Positions 1 to 8,897 of a stretch of 64,000 bases of DNA are shown here, in pieces. Every line of letters begins with the position of its first letter. Position 1 is the stretch's first letter. Source of the stretch: Leisingera thetidis (lineage in GTDB: Bacteria > Pseudomonadota > Alphaproteobacteria > Rhodobacterales > Rhodobacteraceae). The notes beneath the pieces are model-generated. The model was not told the origin of the DNA, ran no database searches, and was given only the letters and a program-made list of their open reading frames with translations. Position numbers and translations under genes: made by a program. The stretch lies in assembly GCF_025857195.1 (NCBI RefSeq), contig NZ_CP109787.1, forward strand, positions 3,199,501 through 3,263,500, in the 5' to 3' direction.

Positions 1-1
1 C

Positions 2-316
2 AATGTGGCCGAAACCGCCACCACCAATGTCTTCATGGTACGCGATGGCGAAGTGTTCACCCCGATCCCCAACGGCACCTTCCTGGCCGGCATCACCCGC
101 GCGCGCCACATCAGCAACATGCGCGCCGATGGCATCCCCGTGCAGGAATGCGTGCTGGGCTATCAGGATTTCGAAGAGGCCGACGAGATCTTCCTGTCCG
201 GCAACATGAGCAAGGTGACCCCGGTCACCGCCTTTGACAATTGCAGGTATCAGGCGGGCCCCGTCGCCAAGCGGGTGCGCGAGATGTACTGGGACTGGGC
301 CTCCAGCCAGCCGTAA
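2..316 (+). CDS. ilvE: Branched-chain amino acid aminotransferase, C-terminal part (cut by window edge)
   Basis: The open frame enters from the left edge and gives about 104 C-terminal residues. It contains the fold-type IV aminotransferase pattern NVAETATTNVF near its start and SGNMSKVTPV further on, matching the cofactor-phosphate-binding loops of branched-chain aminotransferases. The family transfers the amino group between leucine, isoleucine or valine and 2-oxoglutarate using PLP in the cytosol. The catalytic lysine and the N-terminal domain lie outside the window. A D-amino-acid or 4-amino-4-deoxychorismate lyase relative is possible but fits the motifs less well. Confidence 0.75.
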   Translation, partial: NVAETATTNVFMVRDGEVFTPIPNGTFLAGITRARHISNMRADGIPVQECVLGYQDFEEADEIFLSGNMSKVTPVTAFDNCRYQAGPVAKRVREMYWDWASSQP

Positions 317-342
317 CGCAGGGCGCGCGCGCGCCTCAGGAT

Positions 343-401
343 CTCCCGCCCGCTCCGGGCCTTTGCGGCAAAGGCCTCTGCACGGCCGGGCATGGCACCG
401 C
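343..401 (+). repeat. Dispersed intergenic repeat, copy at left edge
   Basis: CTCCCGCCCGCTCCGG is followed 45 bases later by GGGCATGGCACCGC. The same two blocks, 43 bases apart, recur at 24706-24762. This copy sits between the aminotransferase and uspA genes. No coding potential is seen. Confidence 0.5.
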
Positions 402-552
402 CGGACAGCCCTGCGGGAGCGGGAGCGCTCACCTGCCCGCGGGCAGCCCTTGGTCTAGGGCCAGATAACCGCAACACCGCCGCCGCTTTGGCTCTATTGC
501 CTGATGGCGCCGCTTGCGCCATGATCCGCGGTGGAACAACGAGAGAGCGAAG

Positions 553-1008
553 ATGCGCAAATTCCTTGTGGTACTGGACGACAGCCGCGAATGCCTGAAC
601 GCCATGCGGTTTGCCGCGATGCGGGCGGCGCATACCGGTGCCGGCGTCACCATCCTGTCGGTGATCCCGCCGGACGAGTTCAACCACTGGATCGGCGTCG
701 GCGAAGTCATGCGGGAAGAGGCACGCGAGCGGATCCATGCGCATTTCGAGGTCTTTGCCAAATGGATGCGCGACCGCCAGAACGTCGACCCGGAACTGGT
801 GATCCGCGAAGGCGAGCCGGTGCCGGAAATCCTCGACTATATCGAGGCCGACGCGGAGATCGGCGTGCTGGTGCTGGGGGCCGGCACCGGGCGCAAGGGG
901 CCGGGTCCTCTGGTCACCCAGCTGACCAAGAACTCGGGCACCCTGCCGGTGCCGATCACCATCGTGCCCGGCGATCTGTCGAAAGAAAAACTCGAAGCAA
1001 TCACCTGA
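553..1008 (+). CDS. Universal stress protein, UspA family
   Basis: A 151-residue single-domain Usp-fold protein. It begins MRKFLVVLDDS, the first beta strand of the fold with its conserved Asp, and has VLVLGAGTG followed by a glycine-rich stretch and VPITIVP at the end, the usual nucleotide-binding end of the family. Such proteins are cytosolic dimers, often ATP-binding, linked to stress survival. The start at 553 is chosen over an in-frame ATG at 514 because a purine-rich GAGAGAGCGAAG lies directly before it and the Usp fold begins there. The specific role is unknown. Confidence 0.85.
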   Translation: MRKFLVVLDDSRECLNAMRFAAMRAAHTGAGVTILSVIPPDEFNHWIGVGEVMREEARERIHAHFEVFAKWMRDRQNVDPELVIREGEPVPEILDYIEADAEIGVLVLGAGTGRKGPGPLVTQLTKNSGTLPVPITIVPGDLSKEKLEAIT

Positions 1009-1029
1009 CGGGGCAGCGGAGCGGCGGCG

Positions 1030-1644
1030 ATGGGCGGCAGGATCACCTTCTGGTTCGAATTCGCCTCCCCCTATTCCTATCTCAGCGTGATGCGCATCGG
1101 CCAAGAGGCCGCCGCGCGCGGGGTCACCGTCACCTGGAAGCCGTTCCTGCTGGGGCCGGTGTTTGCCGACCAGGGCTGGGACACCTCGCCGTTCAATATC
1201 TACCCGGCCAAGGGGCGCTACATGTGGCGCGACATGCAGCGGATCTGCGCCGCCCGAGGGCTGCCCTTCCGCCGCCCGTCCCCGTTTCCGCAGAACGGGC
1301 TGAAGGCAGCACGGCTGGCGCTGGCGGCGGCGGAGCAGGACCGGATCGAAACCTTTGCACAGGCTGTATTCCGGGCGCAATTCGGCAATGGCGCGGATAT
1401 CTCCAGCGAAACCGTCCTGCGGCGCTGCCTGCACCAGGCGGGCTTGGGCGAGGCGGGCATGGGCGCGGCGCTGCTGGAGCGTGCAGCAGCGCCTGAAATC
1501 AAATCGGCACTGAGAAGGCGGACGGAACAAGCCATCGCCGCAGGCATTTTCGGCGCACCGAGTTTTTTCAGCGGCGACGAACTGTTCTGGGGCGATGACC
1601 GGCTGGAACAGGCACTGGCGCACGCCGCAGCCGGCGTATTTTAG
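1030..1644 (+). CDS. 2-hydroxychromene-2-carboxylate isomerase-like protein (DsbA/GST-kappa fold)
   Basis: 204 residues. The start, with FWFEFASPYSYLS, is typical of the HCCA isomerase / GST kappa branch of the thioredoxin fold, with Ser in the glutathione-activating position, and the end has GIFGAPSFF ahead of a short FWGDDRLEQAL helix. Known members isomerise 2-hydroxychromene-2-carboxylate with glutathione during naphthalene breakdown. No other aromatic-degradation gene is nearby, so the substrate here is unknown. It lies 21 bases after uspA and may be co-transcribed with it. Confidence 0.8.
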   Translation: MGGRITFWFEFASPYSYLSVMRIGQEAAARGVTVTWKPFLLGPVFADQGWDTSPFNIYPAKGRYMWRDMQRICAARGLPFRRPSPFPQNGLKAARLALAAAEQDRIETFAQAVFRAQFGNGADISSETVLRRCLHQAGLGEAGMGAALLERAAAPEIKSALRRRTEQAIAAGIFGAPSFFSGDELFWGDDRLEQALAHAAAGVF

Positions 1645-1713
1645 AATCGTTCCAAATCTTGACTTGCGGCCCCGCAGGGCGCATATCGGGGGCACGCTTA
1701 ACGGAGACCCGAC

Positions 1714-2280
1714 ATGTTCATTCAGACTGAATCCACGCCCAACCCGGCGACGCTGAAATTCCTGCCGGGCCAGACCGTTCTGGAGGTGGGCACCGCCGAC
1801 TTCCCCAGCGCCGAGGCGGCGGGCAAATCGCCGCTGGCTTCCCGCATCTTTGCGGTCGAAGGCGTGACCGGGGTGTTCTTCGGCAACGACTTCGTGACCG
1901 TGACCAAGGCGGACGGCGTCGATTGGGACCACATCAAGCCCGCGATCCTGGGCGCAGTGATGGAGCATTACCAGTCCGGCCAGCCGGTGATGGCGGACGG
2001 CTCTGCCGATCCGGCCTCGGGCCATGCCGAGCATTCCGGCGAAGACGCCGAAATCGTCAGCCAGATCAAGGAACTGCTGGACAGCCGGGTGCGCCCCGCA
2101 GTGGCGCAGGACGGCGGCGACATCACCTTCCACGGCTTTGACCGCGGCGTGGTCTACCTGCACATGCAGGGCGCCTGCGCGGGCTGCCCCTCCTCGACGC
2201 TGACGCTGAAGATGGGCATCGAGAACCTTTTGCGCCATTACATCCCGGAAGTCACCGAGGTGCGCCCGGTCGCCGTCTGA
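1714..2280 (+). CDS. NifU/Nfu-type Fe-S cluster carrier
   Basis: 188 residues with the two-domain layout of Nfu proteins. An N-terminal Nfu_N domain begins MFIQTESTPNPATLKFLPG. The C-terminal NifU domain carries the CAGC cluster-binding motif at Cys155 and Cys158. The family holds a transient 4Fe-4S cluster between two subunits and passes it to apo-enzymes in the cytosol. Succinate dehydrogenase, encoded elsewhere in this window, is the kind of client such carriers serve. The start is well placed and the protein is full length. Confidence 0.93.
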   Translation: MFIQTESTPNPATLKFLPGQTVLEVGTADFPSAEAAGKSPLASRIFAVEGVTGVFFGNDFVTVTKADGVDWDHIKPAILGAVMEHYQSGQPVMADGSADPASGHAEHSGEDAEIVSQIKELLDSRVRPAVAQDGGDITFHGFDRGVVYLHMQGACAGCPSSTLTLKMGIENLLRHYIPEVTEVRPVAV

Positions 2281-2301
2281 GCCGGCGGGAAAGGACTGCC
2301 A

Positions 2302-2898
2302 ATGACAGACCAGCCGCTGGTTCTGGGATTTGACACATCGGCCGCGCATTGCGCGGCCGCTTTGCTGCGCGGCGGCGAGGTGCTGGCGTCCCGGCTGGAG
2401 GAAATGGCCCGCGGCCAGGCCGAGCGGCTGATGCCGCTGCTGGAAGAGGTGCTGGCAGAGGGCGGTGCCGCCTGGCAGGATCTCGACGCCATCGGGGTCG
2501 GCATTGGCCCCGGCAACTTCACCGGCATCCGCATTGCGGTCTCCGCCGCCCGCGGGCTGGCGCTGGGGCTGGAGGTTCCGGCCGTTGGCGTCGACGGGTT
2601 CGAGGCCCGCGCCGCCGCAGGCACCCTGCCCGCGGTGCCAGCGCCGCGCGATCAGGTCTATGCCGCGCTGCCGGGCGAGGCACCGCGTCTGATGCCCAGC
2701 CAGGAGGCCGAGGAGGCCGCCCGCGGTGCCGGGCTGGCGTTTGCGCCCGAGGCAAGCCCGGCGGGGATAGCCGAAACTGTTGCGCGTATCGCGGCGGCAC
2801 GGTTCCGCACTGTGACGGAGCCGCCGGCCCCCCTGTACTTGCGGTCTGCCGATGCGGCCCCCTCCAGCGACGTCCCCCCGGCGCTGATTGATGAGTGA
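2302..2898 (+). CDS. tsaB: tRNA threonylcarbamoyladenosine biosynthesis protein TsaB
   Basis: 198 residues with the ASKHA-type N-terminus LVLGFDTSAAHCA and the family motif GIGPGNFTGIRIA. TsaB partners TsaD (with TsaE) to place the threonylcarbamoyl group on A37 of ANN-decoding tRNAs. A Shine-Dalgarno-like GGAAAGGA precedes the ATG. The next gene, rimI, starts inside the end of this one, an arrangement common for this pair, so the two are almost certainly translated together. Confidence 0.92.
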   Translation: MTDQPLVLGFDTSAAHCAAALLRGGEVLASRLEEMARGQAERLMPLLEEVLAEGGAAWQDLDAIGVGIGPGNFTGIRIAVSAARGLALGLEVPAVGVDGFEARAAAGTLPAVPAPRDQVYAALPGEAPRLMPSQEAEEAARGAGLAFAPEASPAGIAETVARIAAARFRTVTEPPAPLYLRSADAAPSSDVPPALIDE

Positions 2899-3316
2899 TC
2901 CGCTGGCACCGGAAAGGATGGCCGCCACCCACGCCGCGGCCTTCAGCCAATCCCGCCCGTGGAGCGCCGCGGAAATTGCCGCGCTGCTGGACAGCCCGCT
3001 GATTTTCGCCGCGGGCGACGAGCGCTGTTTTGCTCTGGTGCGGGTGATTGCGGATGAGGCGGAGCTGCTGACCATTGCCACCGATCCCGCGCATCAGCGC
3101 CAGGGGTTGGCGCGGATCTGCATGGCGGGCTGTGAAGCCGCCGCCCGGGAACGCGGCGCGGCGGAAATGTTCCTGGAGGTGGCCGAGGACAACGCCGCGG
3201 CCCAGGCGCTGTACCGGGCCTGCGGATTTGCCGAATGCGGGCGGCGGGCCGGCTACTACCGCCGGGCGGGCGCCAAAGCCGCCGATGCGCTGCTGATGCG
3301 CAAGGCCTTACGTTAG
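2891..3316 (+). CDS. rimI: Ribosomal protein S18-alanine N-acetyltransferase
   Basis: 141 residues of GNAT fold. The acetyl-CoA-binding motif A is IATDPAHQRQGLAR (Q/RxxGxA type), followed by the motif B region LEVAEDNAAAQALYRACGF and its conserved Asn and Tyr. RimI acetylates the N-terminus of ribosomal protein S18. The ATG at 2891 overlaps the end of tsaB by 8 bases; this overlap and the gene order support the RimI call over other GNAT enzymes. Confidence 0.88.
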   Translation: MSDPLAPERMAATHAAAFSQSRPWSAAEIAALLDSPLIFAAGDERCFALVRVIADEAELLTIATDPAHQRQGLARICMAGCEAAARERGAAEMFLEVAEDNAAAQALYRACGFAECGRRAGYYRRAGAKAADALLMRKALR

Positions 3317-3333
3317 GCAAGCCGCGCGTATTT

Positions 3334-3349
3334 CGCACCATTTGGTCAA
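3334..3349 (+). promoter_or_regulatory. RutR-like palindromic operator candidate
   Basis: CGCACCATTTGGTCAA matches the published RutR consensus TTGACCANNTGGTCAA at 11 of 14 defined positions; the three mismatches are the first three bases. A further outward-facing half site TTGACC follows at 3357-3362 and overlaps the likely -35 box. Placement just upstream of a nucleoside importer operon suits a pyrimidine- or purine-responsive regulator. No regulator gene is present nearby. Confidence 0.4.
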
Positions 3350-3356
3350 AAAACGG

Positions 3357-3386
3357 TTGACCCTCTCCCTGCCCAGCGGGCTAAAT
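3357..3386 (+). promoter_or_regulatory. Candidate sigma-70-type promoter of the nucleoside ABC operon
   Basis: TTGACC as -35 and CTAAAT as -10, separated by 18 bases, lie 84 bases before the bmp start codon. The -35 overlaps the second half of an inverted GGTCAA/TTGACC repeat, so binding there would be expected to repress. Confidence 0.4.
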
Positions 3387-3469
3387 TGCCGCACCCTTCA
3401 GGCCTGAACGGGGCCGGGCGGCGGCATGTCCCGCTGCTGACAACAATAATGACCGTGGGAGTTAACCTG

Positions 3470-4465
3470 ATGACCGTGATGAAACCGCTGCTGGGCGCAG
3501 CCGCGACGCTGGCCCTGACTGCAGGCGCTGCGCTGGCCGAACCGGCCCTGATCTTTGACCTGGGCGGCAAGTTCGACAAGAGCTTCAACGAAGCCGCGCA
3601 TAGCGGCGCCCAGCGCTGGGCCGAAGAGACCGGCGAAAGCTACCGCGAGATCGAGCTGCAGTCCGAAGCCCAGCGCGAGCAGGCGCTGCGCCGCTTTGCC
3701 GAGGCCGGCGCCAACCCGATCGTGATGGTCGGCTTTGCCTTTGCCGACGCCCTGGGCCAGGTGGCCGCCGATTACCCGGACACCAAGTTCACCATCATCG
3801 ATATGGTGGTCGAGGGCGACAACGTGCGCTCGGTTGTCTTTAACGAACACGAAGGCTCCTATCTGGTCGGCATGATGGCCGCGATGGCGTCCAAATCGGA
3901 CACTGTCGGCTTCATCGGCGGCATGGACATCCCGCTGATCCGCAAGTTCGCCTGCGGCTATGCCGAAGGCGTCAAGGCAGCCAACCCGGACGCCAAGGTG
4001 ATTTCCAACATGACCGGCACCACCCCGGCCGCCTGGAACGACCCGGTGAAGGGCTCGGAGCTGACCAAGGCGCAGATCAGCCAGGGCGCCGATGTGATCT
4101 ATGCCGCGGCCGGCGGCACCGGTGTGGGCGTGCTGCAGACCGCCGCCGACGAGGGCATCCTGTCGATCGGCGTGGACAGCAACCAGAACCACCTGCACCC
4201 GGGCAAGGTGCTGACCTCGATGACCAAACGGGTGGACAACGCGGTCTATCAGGCCTTCACCGATGGCGAGAGCATGGAGACCGGCTTCTCGGTCATGGGG
4301 CTGGCCAATGGCGGCGTCGGCTATGCGATGGATGAGCACAACGCCGCCCTGGTCCCGGCCGGCATGCAGGCCGCGGTGGACGAAGCCGCTGCCAAGATCG
4401 CCTCGGGCGAAATCAAGGTGCATGACTACATGTCGGACGACAGCTGCCCTGTGCTGAGCTTCTAG
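3470..4465 (+). CDS. BMP-family (PnrA-like) nucleoside ABC transporter substrate-binding protein
   Basis: 331 residues. A signal peptide of about 23 residues ends in AGAALA. The mature part has FDLGGKFDKSFNEAA, the ligand-loop signature of BMP/PnrA proteins, then VGMMAAMAS and FIGGMDIPLI of the periplasmic-binding fold. These proteins bind purine nucleosides or related compounds in the periplasm and deliver them to a two-permease ABC importer, which is encoded just downstream. The start at 3470 follows TGGGAG at good spacing; an in-frame ATG at 3449 is the alternative. The substrate is inferred from family. Confidence 0.9.
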   Translation: MTVMKPLLGAAATLALTAGAALAEPALIFDLGGKFDKSFNEAAHSGAQRWAEETGESYREIELQSEAQREQALRRFAEAGANPIVMVGFAFADALGQVAADYPDTKFTIIDMVVEGDNVRSVVFNEHEGSYLVGMMAAMASKSDTVGFIGGMDIPLIRKFACGYAEGVKAANPDAKVISNMTGTTPAAWNDPVKGSELTKAQISQGADVIYAAAGGTGVGVLQTAADEGILSIGVDSNQNHLHPGKVLTSMTKRVDNAVYQAFTDGESMETGFSVMGLANGGVGYAMDEHNAALVPAGMQAAVDEAAAKIASGEIKVHDYMSDDSCPVLSF

Positions 4466-4482
4466 GCAGAAAGCCCCAGGCC

Positions 4483-4836
4483 ATGACGGATTCACTTCAT
4501 ACTCTGTTTGCGGCCTGGGGCGACCCGGCCCCCGAAGGCCGCGCTGCAAAAACCGACGCGGCCATCGGGCCTCGTTTTTATTACTCCGATCCCAACACCC
4601 CCGCCCCCATCGAGGGACGCGCCGCCTATCTGGACTATATCGCGCAGTTCAGCGCGAAGATGCCCGGTGCCGCGGCCAAGGTGGTTGCCGTCTCGCAGCA
4701 CCATGGGCACGCGCGTGCCACGGTGGATTTCGAAAAAGACGGCAAACGCATGGTGCGCGGCCAGTATTTTGCCGATCTGCATGACGGCAAGGTGGTGCGG
4801 CTGATCGGATTTCCAGGCATGGGAGAGCCCGATTGA
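4483..4836 (+). CDS. Small SnoaL/NTF2-like protein inside the transporter operon
   Basis: 117 residues of cone-shaped NTF2/SnoaL type: an N-terminal helix, RFYYSDPNTPAPIEGRAAY followed by LDYIAQF, then beta strands with ARATVDFEKDG and GQYFADL. No catalytic residues can be assigned with confidence. It begins 17 bases after the bmp gene and its TGA stop overlaps the TTG start of the ATPase gene, so it belongs to the operon. Members of this fold include isomerases, hydrolases and small-ligand-binding proteins; a role in handling the imported ligand is only a guess. Confidence 0.75.
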   Translation: MTDSLHTLFAAWGDPAPEGRAAKTDAAIGPRFYYSDPNTPAPIEGRAAYLDYIAQFSAKMPGAAAKVVAVSQHHGHARATVDFEKDGKRMVRGQYFADLHDGKVVRLIGFPGMGEPD

Positions 4837-6362
4837 CCGCCCCCGCCATCGAACTCAAAGGCATTTCCAAGGCCTTTGGCCCGGTCCAGGCCAACAAGGA
4901 TATCTCCATCCGCGTCGCCCCCGGCACCATTCACGGGATCATCGGTGAAAACGGTGCCGGCAAGTCGACGCTGATGTCGATCCTCTATGGCTTCTACAAG
5001 GCCGACAAGGGTGAGGTCTGGATCAACGGCAACAGGACCGAAATCCCGGACAGCCAGGCAGCGATTGCCGCGGGCATCGGCATGGTGTTCCAGCATTTCA
5101 AGCTGGTGGAGAATTTCACCGTGCTGGAGAACATCGTGCTGGGGGCCGAGGACAGCGGACTGCTGATGCCCTCGCTGCGCCGCGCCCGCAAGGAGCTGAA
5201 GGCGCTGGAGGAGGAATACGAGCTGTTCGTGAACCCCGACGCCCGCATCGACGAGATCGGTGTCGGCATGCAGCAGCGGGTGGAGATCCTGAAAGCGCTC
5301 TACCGCAAGGCGGAGATCCTGATCCTCGACGAGCCGACCGGCGTGCTGACCCCTGCCGAAGCCGACCAGCTGTTCCGCATCCTCGACCGGCTGCGGGCGG
5401 AAGGCAAGACCATCATCCTGATCACCCACAAGCTGCGGGAGGTCATGGAGTACACCGACACGGTGTCTGTCATGCGGCGCGGCCAGATGACCGCCACCGT
5501 CAAGACGTCTGAGACCAGCCCCGAGCATCTGGCCGAGCTGATGGTGGGCCGCAAGGTGCTCTTGCGCGTTGACAAGGTGCCCGCCCGGCCCGGCGCCCCG
5601 ATCCTAGAGATCGAGAACCTGCGGGTGGTGGACGAGGCCGGCGTCGAGCGGGTCAAGGGCATCGGCCTGACCGTGCGCGCGGGCGAGATCGTCGGCATCG
5701 CCGGGGTTGCGGCCAACGGCCAGTCGGAGCTTTTGGAAGTGCTGGGCGGCATGCGTCCGGGCACCGGCAGCATCAAGCTGCATGGCAGCCCCCTGCCCCT
5801 GCGCGGTCCGGGGTCGGACGCCAAGGCGCGCCGCGCGGCCCGTATCGGCCATGTCCCCGAGGACCGCCAGCGCGAGGGGCTGATCATGGACTTCCACGCC
5901 TGGGAGAACGTGGCCTTCGGCTATCACCGCGATCCGGCCTATCAGAGCGGCCTCCTGATGAACAATGCCGTCCTGCGGGCCGATACCGAAGCCAAGATGG
6001 AGAAGTTCGACGTGCGCCCGCCGGACCCCTGGCTGGCCGCCAAAAGCTTTTCCGGCGGCAACCAGCAGAAAATCGTGGTGGCGCGCGAGATCGAACGCAA
6101 CCCGGACCTCCTGCTGGTGGGCCAGCCGACCCGCGGCGTCGACATCGGCGCCATCGAATTCATTCACAAGCAGATCGTGGCCCTGCGCGATCAGGGCAAG
6201 GCGATCCTGCTGGTCTCGGTCGAGCTGGAGGAAATCCTGTCGCTCTCCGACCGCGTCGCGGTGATGTTCGACGGCATGATCATGGGCGAACGCCCGGCGG
6301 ATCAGACCGATGAGAAGGAACTCGGCCTGCTGATGGCCGGTGTCGCGGGGGAGGCCGCGTAG
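4833..6362 (+). CDS. Nucleoside-type ABC importer, double ATPase subunit
   Basis: 509 residues made of two fused ABC domains. Domain 1 has Walker A GENGAGKS at 38-45 and Walker [13 protein letters not shown], with a degenerate signature (VGMQQRVEI). Domain 2 lacks a proper Walker A (GVAANGQSE) but keeps [15 protein letters not shown] and [14 protein letters not shown]. This lopsided layout is normal for the sugar/nucleoside importer ATPases related to NupO. The TTG start overlaps the stop of the preceding gene by four bases (TTGA), so coupling is likely. Confidence 0.92.
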   Translation: MTAPAIELKGISKAFGPVQANKDISIRVAPGTIHGIIGENGAGKSTLMSILYGFYKADKGEVWINGNRTEIPDSQAAIAAGIGMVFQHFKLVENFTVLENIVLGAEDSGLLMPSLRRARKELKALEEEYELFVNPDARIDEIGVGMQQRVEILKALYRKAEILILDEPTGVLTPAEADQLFRILDRLRAEGKTIILITHKLREVMEYTDTVSVMRRGQMTATVKTSETSPEHLAELMVGRKVLLRVDKVPARPGAPILEIENLRVVDEAGVERVKGIGLTVRAGEIVGIAGVAANGQSELLEVLGGMRPGTGSIKLHGSPLPLRGPGSDAKARRAARIGHVPEDRQREGLIMDFHAWENVAFGYHRDPAYQSGLLMNNAVLRADTEAKMEKFDVRPPDPWLAAKSFSGGNQQKIVVAREIERNPDLLLVGQPTRGVDIGAIEFIHKQIVALRDQGKAILLVSVELEEILSLSDRVAVMFDGMIMGERPADQTDEKELGLLMAGVAGEAA

Positions 6363-6501
6363 ATGCTTGCAAGAGACTTGAGCCGCGCAGGTCAGCGCCC
6401 GGCCCCGGGGCGGCGGGAAGCGCCCTGCCGTGCGGAGCGCCGGGCGCTGGCCGGGCTGCTTCGCACCCCGGTCAAAGATGCAATTCAGGGGGCCGCGCGA
6501 C

Positions 6502-7596
6502 ATGGATAAGATGCCGAAATGGGCCGATGTGGTGCTGATCCCGCTGATCAGCCTGGCCTTGGCCGCGATCCTGTCGGCGCTGGTGATCCTCGGCATCGGC
6601 GAGGATCCGGTGGCCGCGGTCAAGCTGATGGTCGATGGCGCCCTGGGCTCGACTTATGGCTGGGGCTACACGCTGTATTACGCCACCAACTTCATGTTCA
6701 CCGGGCTGGCGGTGGCGGTGGCGGCCCATGCCGGCCTGTTCAACATCGGCGGCGAGGGCCAGGCGATGCTGGGCGGCCTGGGCGTGGCGCTGATCTGCCT
6801 GCTGATCCCCTGGCCGCATTGGTCGCTGGCGCTGGTCTTTGCCGCCCTGGGCGCCGGCCTGTTCGGTGCCGCCTGGGCCGCGATCCCGGCCTATCTGCAG
6901 GCCAGGCGCGGCAGCCATATCGTGATCACCACCATCATGTTCAACTTCATCGCCGCAGCGGTGCTGAACTATGTGCTGGTGAACGTGCTGCGGCCCGAAG
7001 GCTCGATGGATCCGGCCACCGAACGCTTCCCCGAAGCGGTGCATCTGCCGAGCTTGCATGAGCTGCTGGCCCCGATCGGCATCAGCTTCTCCAAATCGGC
7101 CCCGGCCAATGTCAGCCTGCTGGTTGCCATGGGCGCCTGCCTGTTTGTCTGGCTGCTGATCTGGCGCACGCCGCTGGGCTACGAGATCCGCTCGCTCGGC
7201 AAGTCGGAGCCGGGTGCCCGCTATGCCGGCATCTCCCCGGTGCGCACCATCATGATCGCCATGCTGATTTCCGGTGCGCTGGCGGGCATGATGGCGGTCA
7301 ACAACGTCATGGGCGAGGCCGAGCGGCTGGTGCTGAACGCCACCGAAGGCGCCGGTTTCATCGGCATCGCGGTAGCGCTGATGGGACGCAACCATCCGTT
7401 CGGCGTGTTCCTGGCCGCGATCCTGTTCGGCTTTCTCTACCAGGGCGGCGCCGAGCTGGCGCTGTGGACCACGATCCCGCGCGAGCTGATCGTGGTGATC
7501 CAGGCGCTGGTGATCCTGTTCACCGGGGCGCTCGACAACATGGTGCGGATGCCGCTTGAGAAGATCTTTCTGGCGGTGCGGAAGGGGCAGCGCTGA
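6502..7596 (+). CDS. Nucleoside ABC transporter permease 1
   Basis: 364 residues with about eight to ten hydrophobic segments. The BPD_transp_2 family signature is visible as GLFNIGGEGQAMLGG in the first half, and GFIGIAVALMGRNHPFG occurs near the end. It resembles NupP-type permeases and pairs with the next gene to form the membrane channel. I chose 6502 because AGGGGG lies 10 bases before it; upstream in-frame ATGs at 6478 and 6430 would add a hydrophilic lead. It ends by sharing one base with the next ATG. Confidence 0.9.
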   Translation: MDKMPKWADVVLIPLISLALAAILSALVILGIGEDPVAAVKLMVDGALGSTYGWGYTLYYATNFMFTGLAVAVAAHAGLFNIGGEGQAMLGGLGVALICLLIPWPHWSLALVFAALGAGLFGAAWAAIPAYLQARRGSHIVITTIMFNFIAAAVLNYVLVNVLRPEGSMDPATERFPEAVHLPSLHELLAPIGISFSKSAPANVSLLVAMGACLFVWLLIWRTPLGYEIRSLGKSEPGARYAGISPVRTIMIAMLISGALAGMMAVNNVMGEAERLVLNATEGAGFIGIAVALMGRNHPFGVFLAAILFGFLYQGGAELALWTTIPRELIVVIQALVILFTGALDNMVRMPLEKIFLAVRKGQR

Positions 7597-8603
7597 TGGA
7601 GTTCCTGACAATCATCCAGCTGCTGGATTCCACCGTGCGCCTCGCCACGCCGCTGCTGCTGGCCTGCCTGGCCGGCCTCTACTCCGAACGTGCGGGCATC
7701 TTCGACATCGGCCTGGAAGGCAAGATGCTGATGGCCGCCTTCTTCTCTGCCGCCGCCGCCGCCGTGACCGGCAATGTCTGGCTGGGGCTGCTGGCGGGCA
7801 TCGGCTCCTCGCTGCTGCTGGCGGGCCTGCATGGCGTTGCCTCGATCACCTTCCGCGGCAACCAGCTGATCTCCGGCGTGGCGATCAACTTCCTGGCGGC
7901 GGGCCTCACCGTGCTGATCGCACAGGACTGGTTCCAGCAGGGCGGCCGCACCCCGTCGCTGTTCGGCGGCGGCCGGTTCGCGGGCTGGGAGTGGCCGTTT
8001 GCGATCGGCCCGCAGGATGCCGCGGAGACCGGCACCTCCGTCTCCCGGCTTATGGCCGAAGCCAATCCGCTGCAGCAGGTCTACTCCGAACTGATCTCGG
8101 GCCATTCGGTGCTGGTCTACATCGCCTTCCTGGCGGTGCCCGCCACCTGGTGGGTGCTGTTCCGCACCCGGTTCGGTCTGCGCCTGCGGGCGGTGGGCGA
8201 GAACCCGGCCGCGGTGGATACCGCCGGCGTCTCGGTCACCGGGCTGCGCTATGGCGCGGTGATGATCTGCGGCCTGCTGTGCGGCATTGCCGGCGCCTAT
8301 CTGGCCACCGCGCTGCAGGCGGGCTTTGTCAAGGACATGACAGCGGGGCGCGGCTTCATCGCGCTGGCGGCGCTGATCTTTGCCAAATGGCGGCCCTGGC
8401 ACGCAATGGGCGCCTGCCTCCTGTTCGGCCTGCTGCAAGCGGTTGCGCTGCGGTTCCAGAACATCGAGATGGGCGGCATCACCATCCCGGTGCAGGCGAT
8501 GGACGCGTTGCCTTACGTGCTGACGGTGGTGATTCTGGCCGGTTTCGTCGGCAGGGCTGTCCCGCCAAGGGCCGGCGGCGAGCCTTATGTGAAGGAGCGC
8601 TAG
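7596..8603 (+). CDS. Nucleoside ABC transporter permease 2
   Basis: 335 residues, about eight membrane segments, with the family motif GIFDIGLEGKMLMAAF and the later GRGFIALAALIFAKW. This is the NupQ-type partner of the preceding permease in the BPD_transp_2 family. Its ATG shares one base with the stop codon of permease 1 (TGATG), which suggests coupled translation and matched amounts of the two subunits. It is the last gene of the operon. Confidence 0.9.
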   Translation: MEFLTIIQLLDSTVRLATPLLLACLAGLYSERAGIFDIGLEGKMLMAAFFSAAAAAVTGNVWLGLLAGIGSSLLLAGLHGVASITFRGNQLISGVAINFLAAGLTVLIAQDWFQQGGRTPSLFGGGRFAGWEWPFAIGPQDAAETGTSVSRLMAEANPLQQVYSELISGHSVLVYIAFLAVPATWWVLFRTRFGLRLRAVGENPAAVDTAGVSVTGLRYGAVMICGLLCGIAGAYLATALQAGFVKDMTAGRGFIALAALIFAKWRPWHAMGACLLFGLLQAVALRFQNIEMGGITIPVQAMDALPYVLTVVILAGFVGRAVPPRAGGEPYVKER

Positions 8604-8610
8604 GCTTCAT

Positions 8611-8646
8611 GCCCGGCGCCCCCGGCCGCCCGGCTCCGCGCCGGGC
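8611..8646 (+). terminator. Hairpin after the nucleoside transporter operon
   Basis: GCCCGGCGC at 8611-8619 pairs with GCGCCGGGC at 8638-8646, followed only by GTTTCC. The stem is strong but the T tract is poor. The remaining bases to 8897 show no gene. Confidence 0.45.
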
Positions 8647-8897
8647 GTTTCCGTCTCCGCTCTCCTGACCCTCAGGGGATTTTCAGTCCCGCTGTTGCGC
8701 CGCCCCCCCGTGCTGCCCCCCGGTGCCGTGCCCGGCCCAAGACCGCCACGGGGCATGGCGCAGCCACCCCCTGCAGGCGCGGACGCGCCCGGCTGTCCGG
8801 CCGGAATAGGTCCAGATGCCGGCCGCGCGTCGGTCCTGTTGGCCGCAGGGCCGCTTGCGCGGTTGACCCCGCGGGCCGCGCTTGCAGTATGGCCGCC

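Noticed and set aside
250..3081. A 943-codon open frame on the minus strand opposite uspA, nfu and tsaB
   Set aside because: It is the antisense of recognised genes, has shadow-like composition, and no domain; long antisense frames are expected at this GC content.
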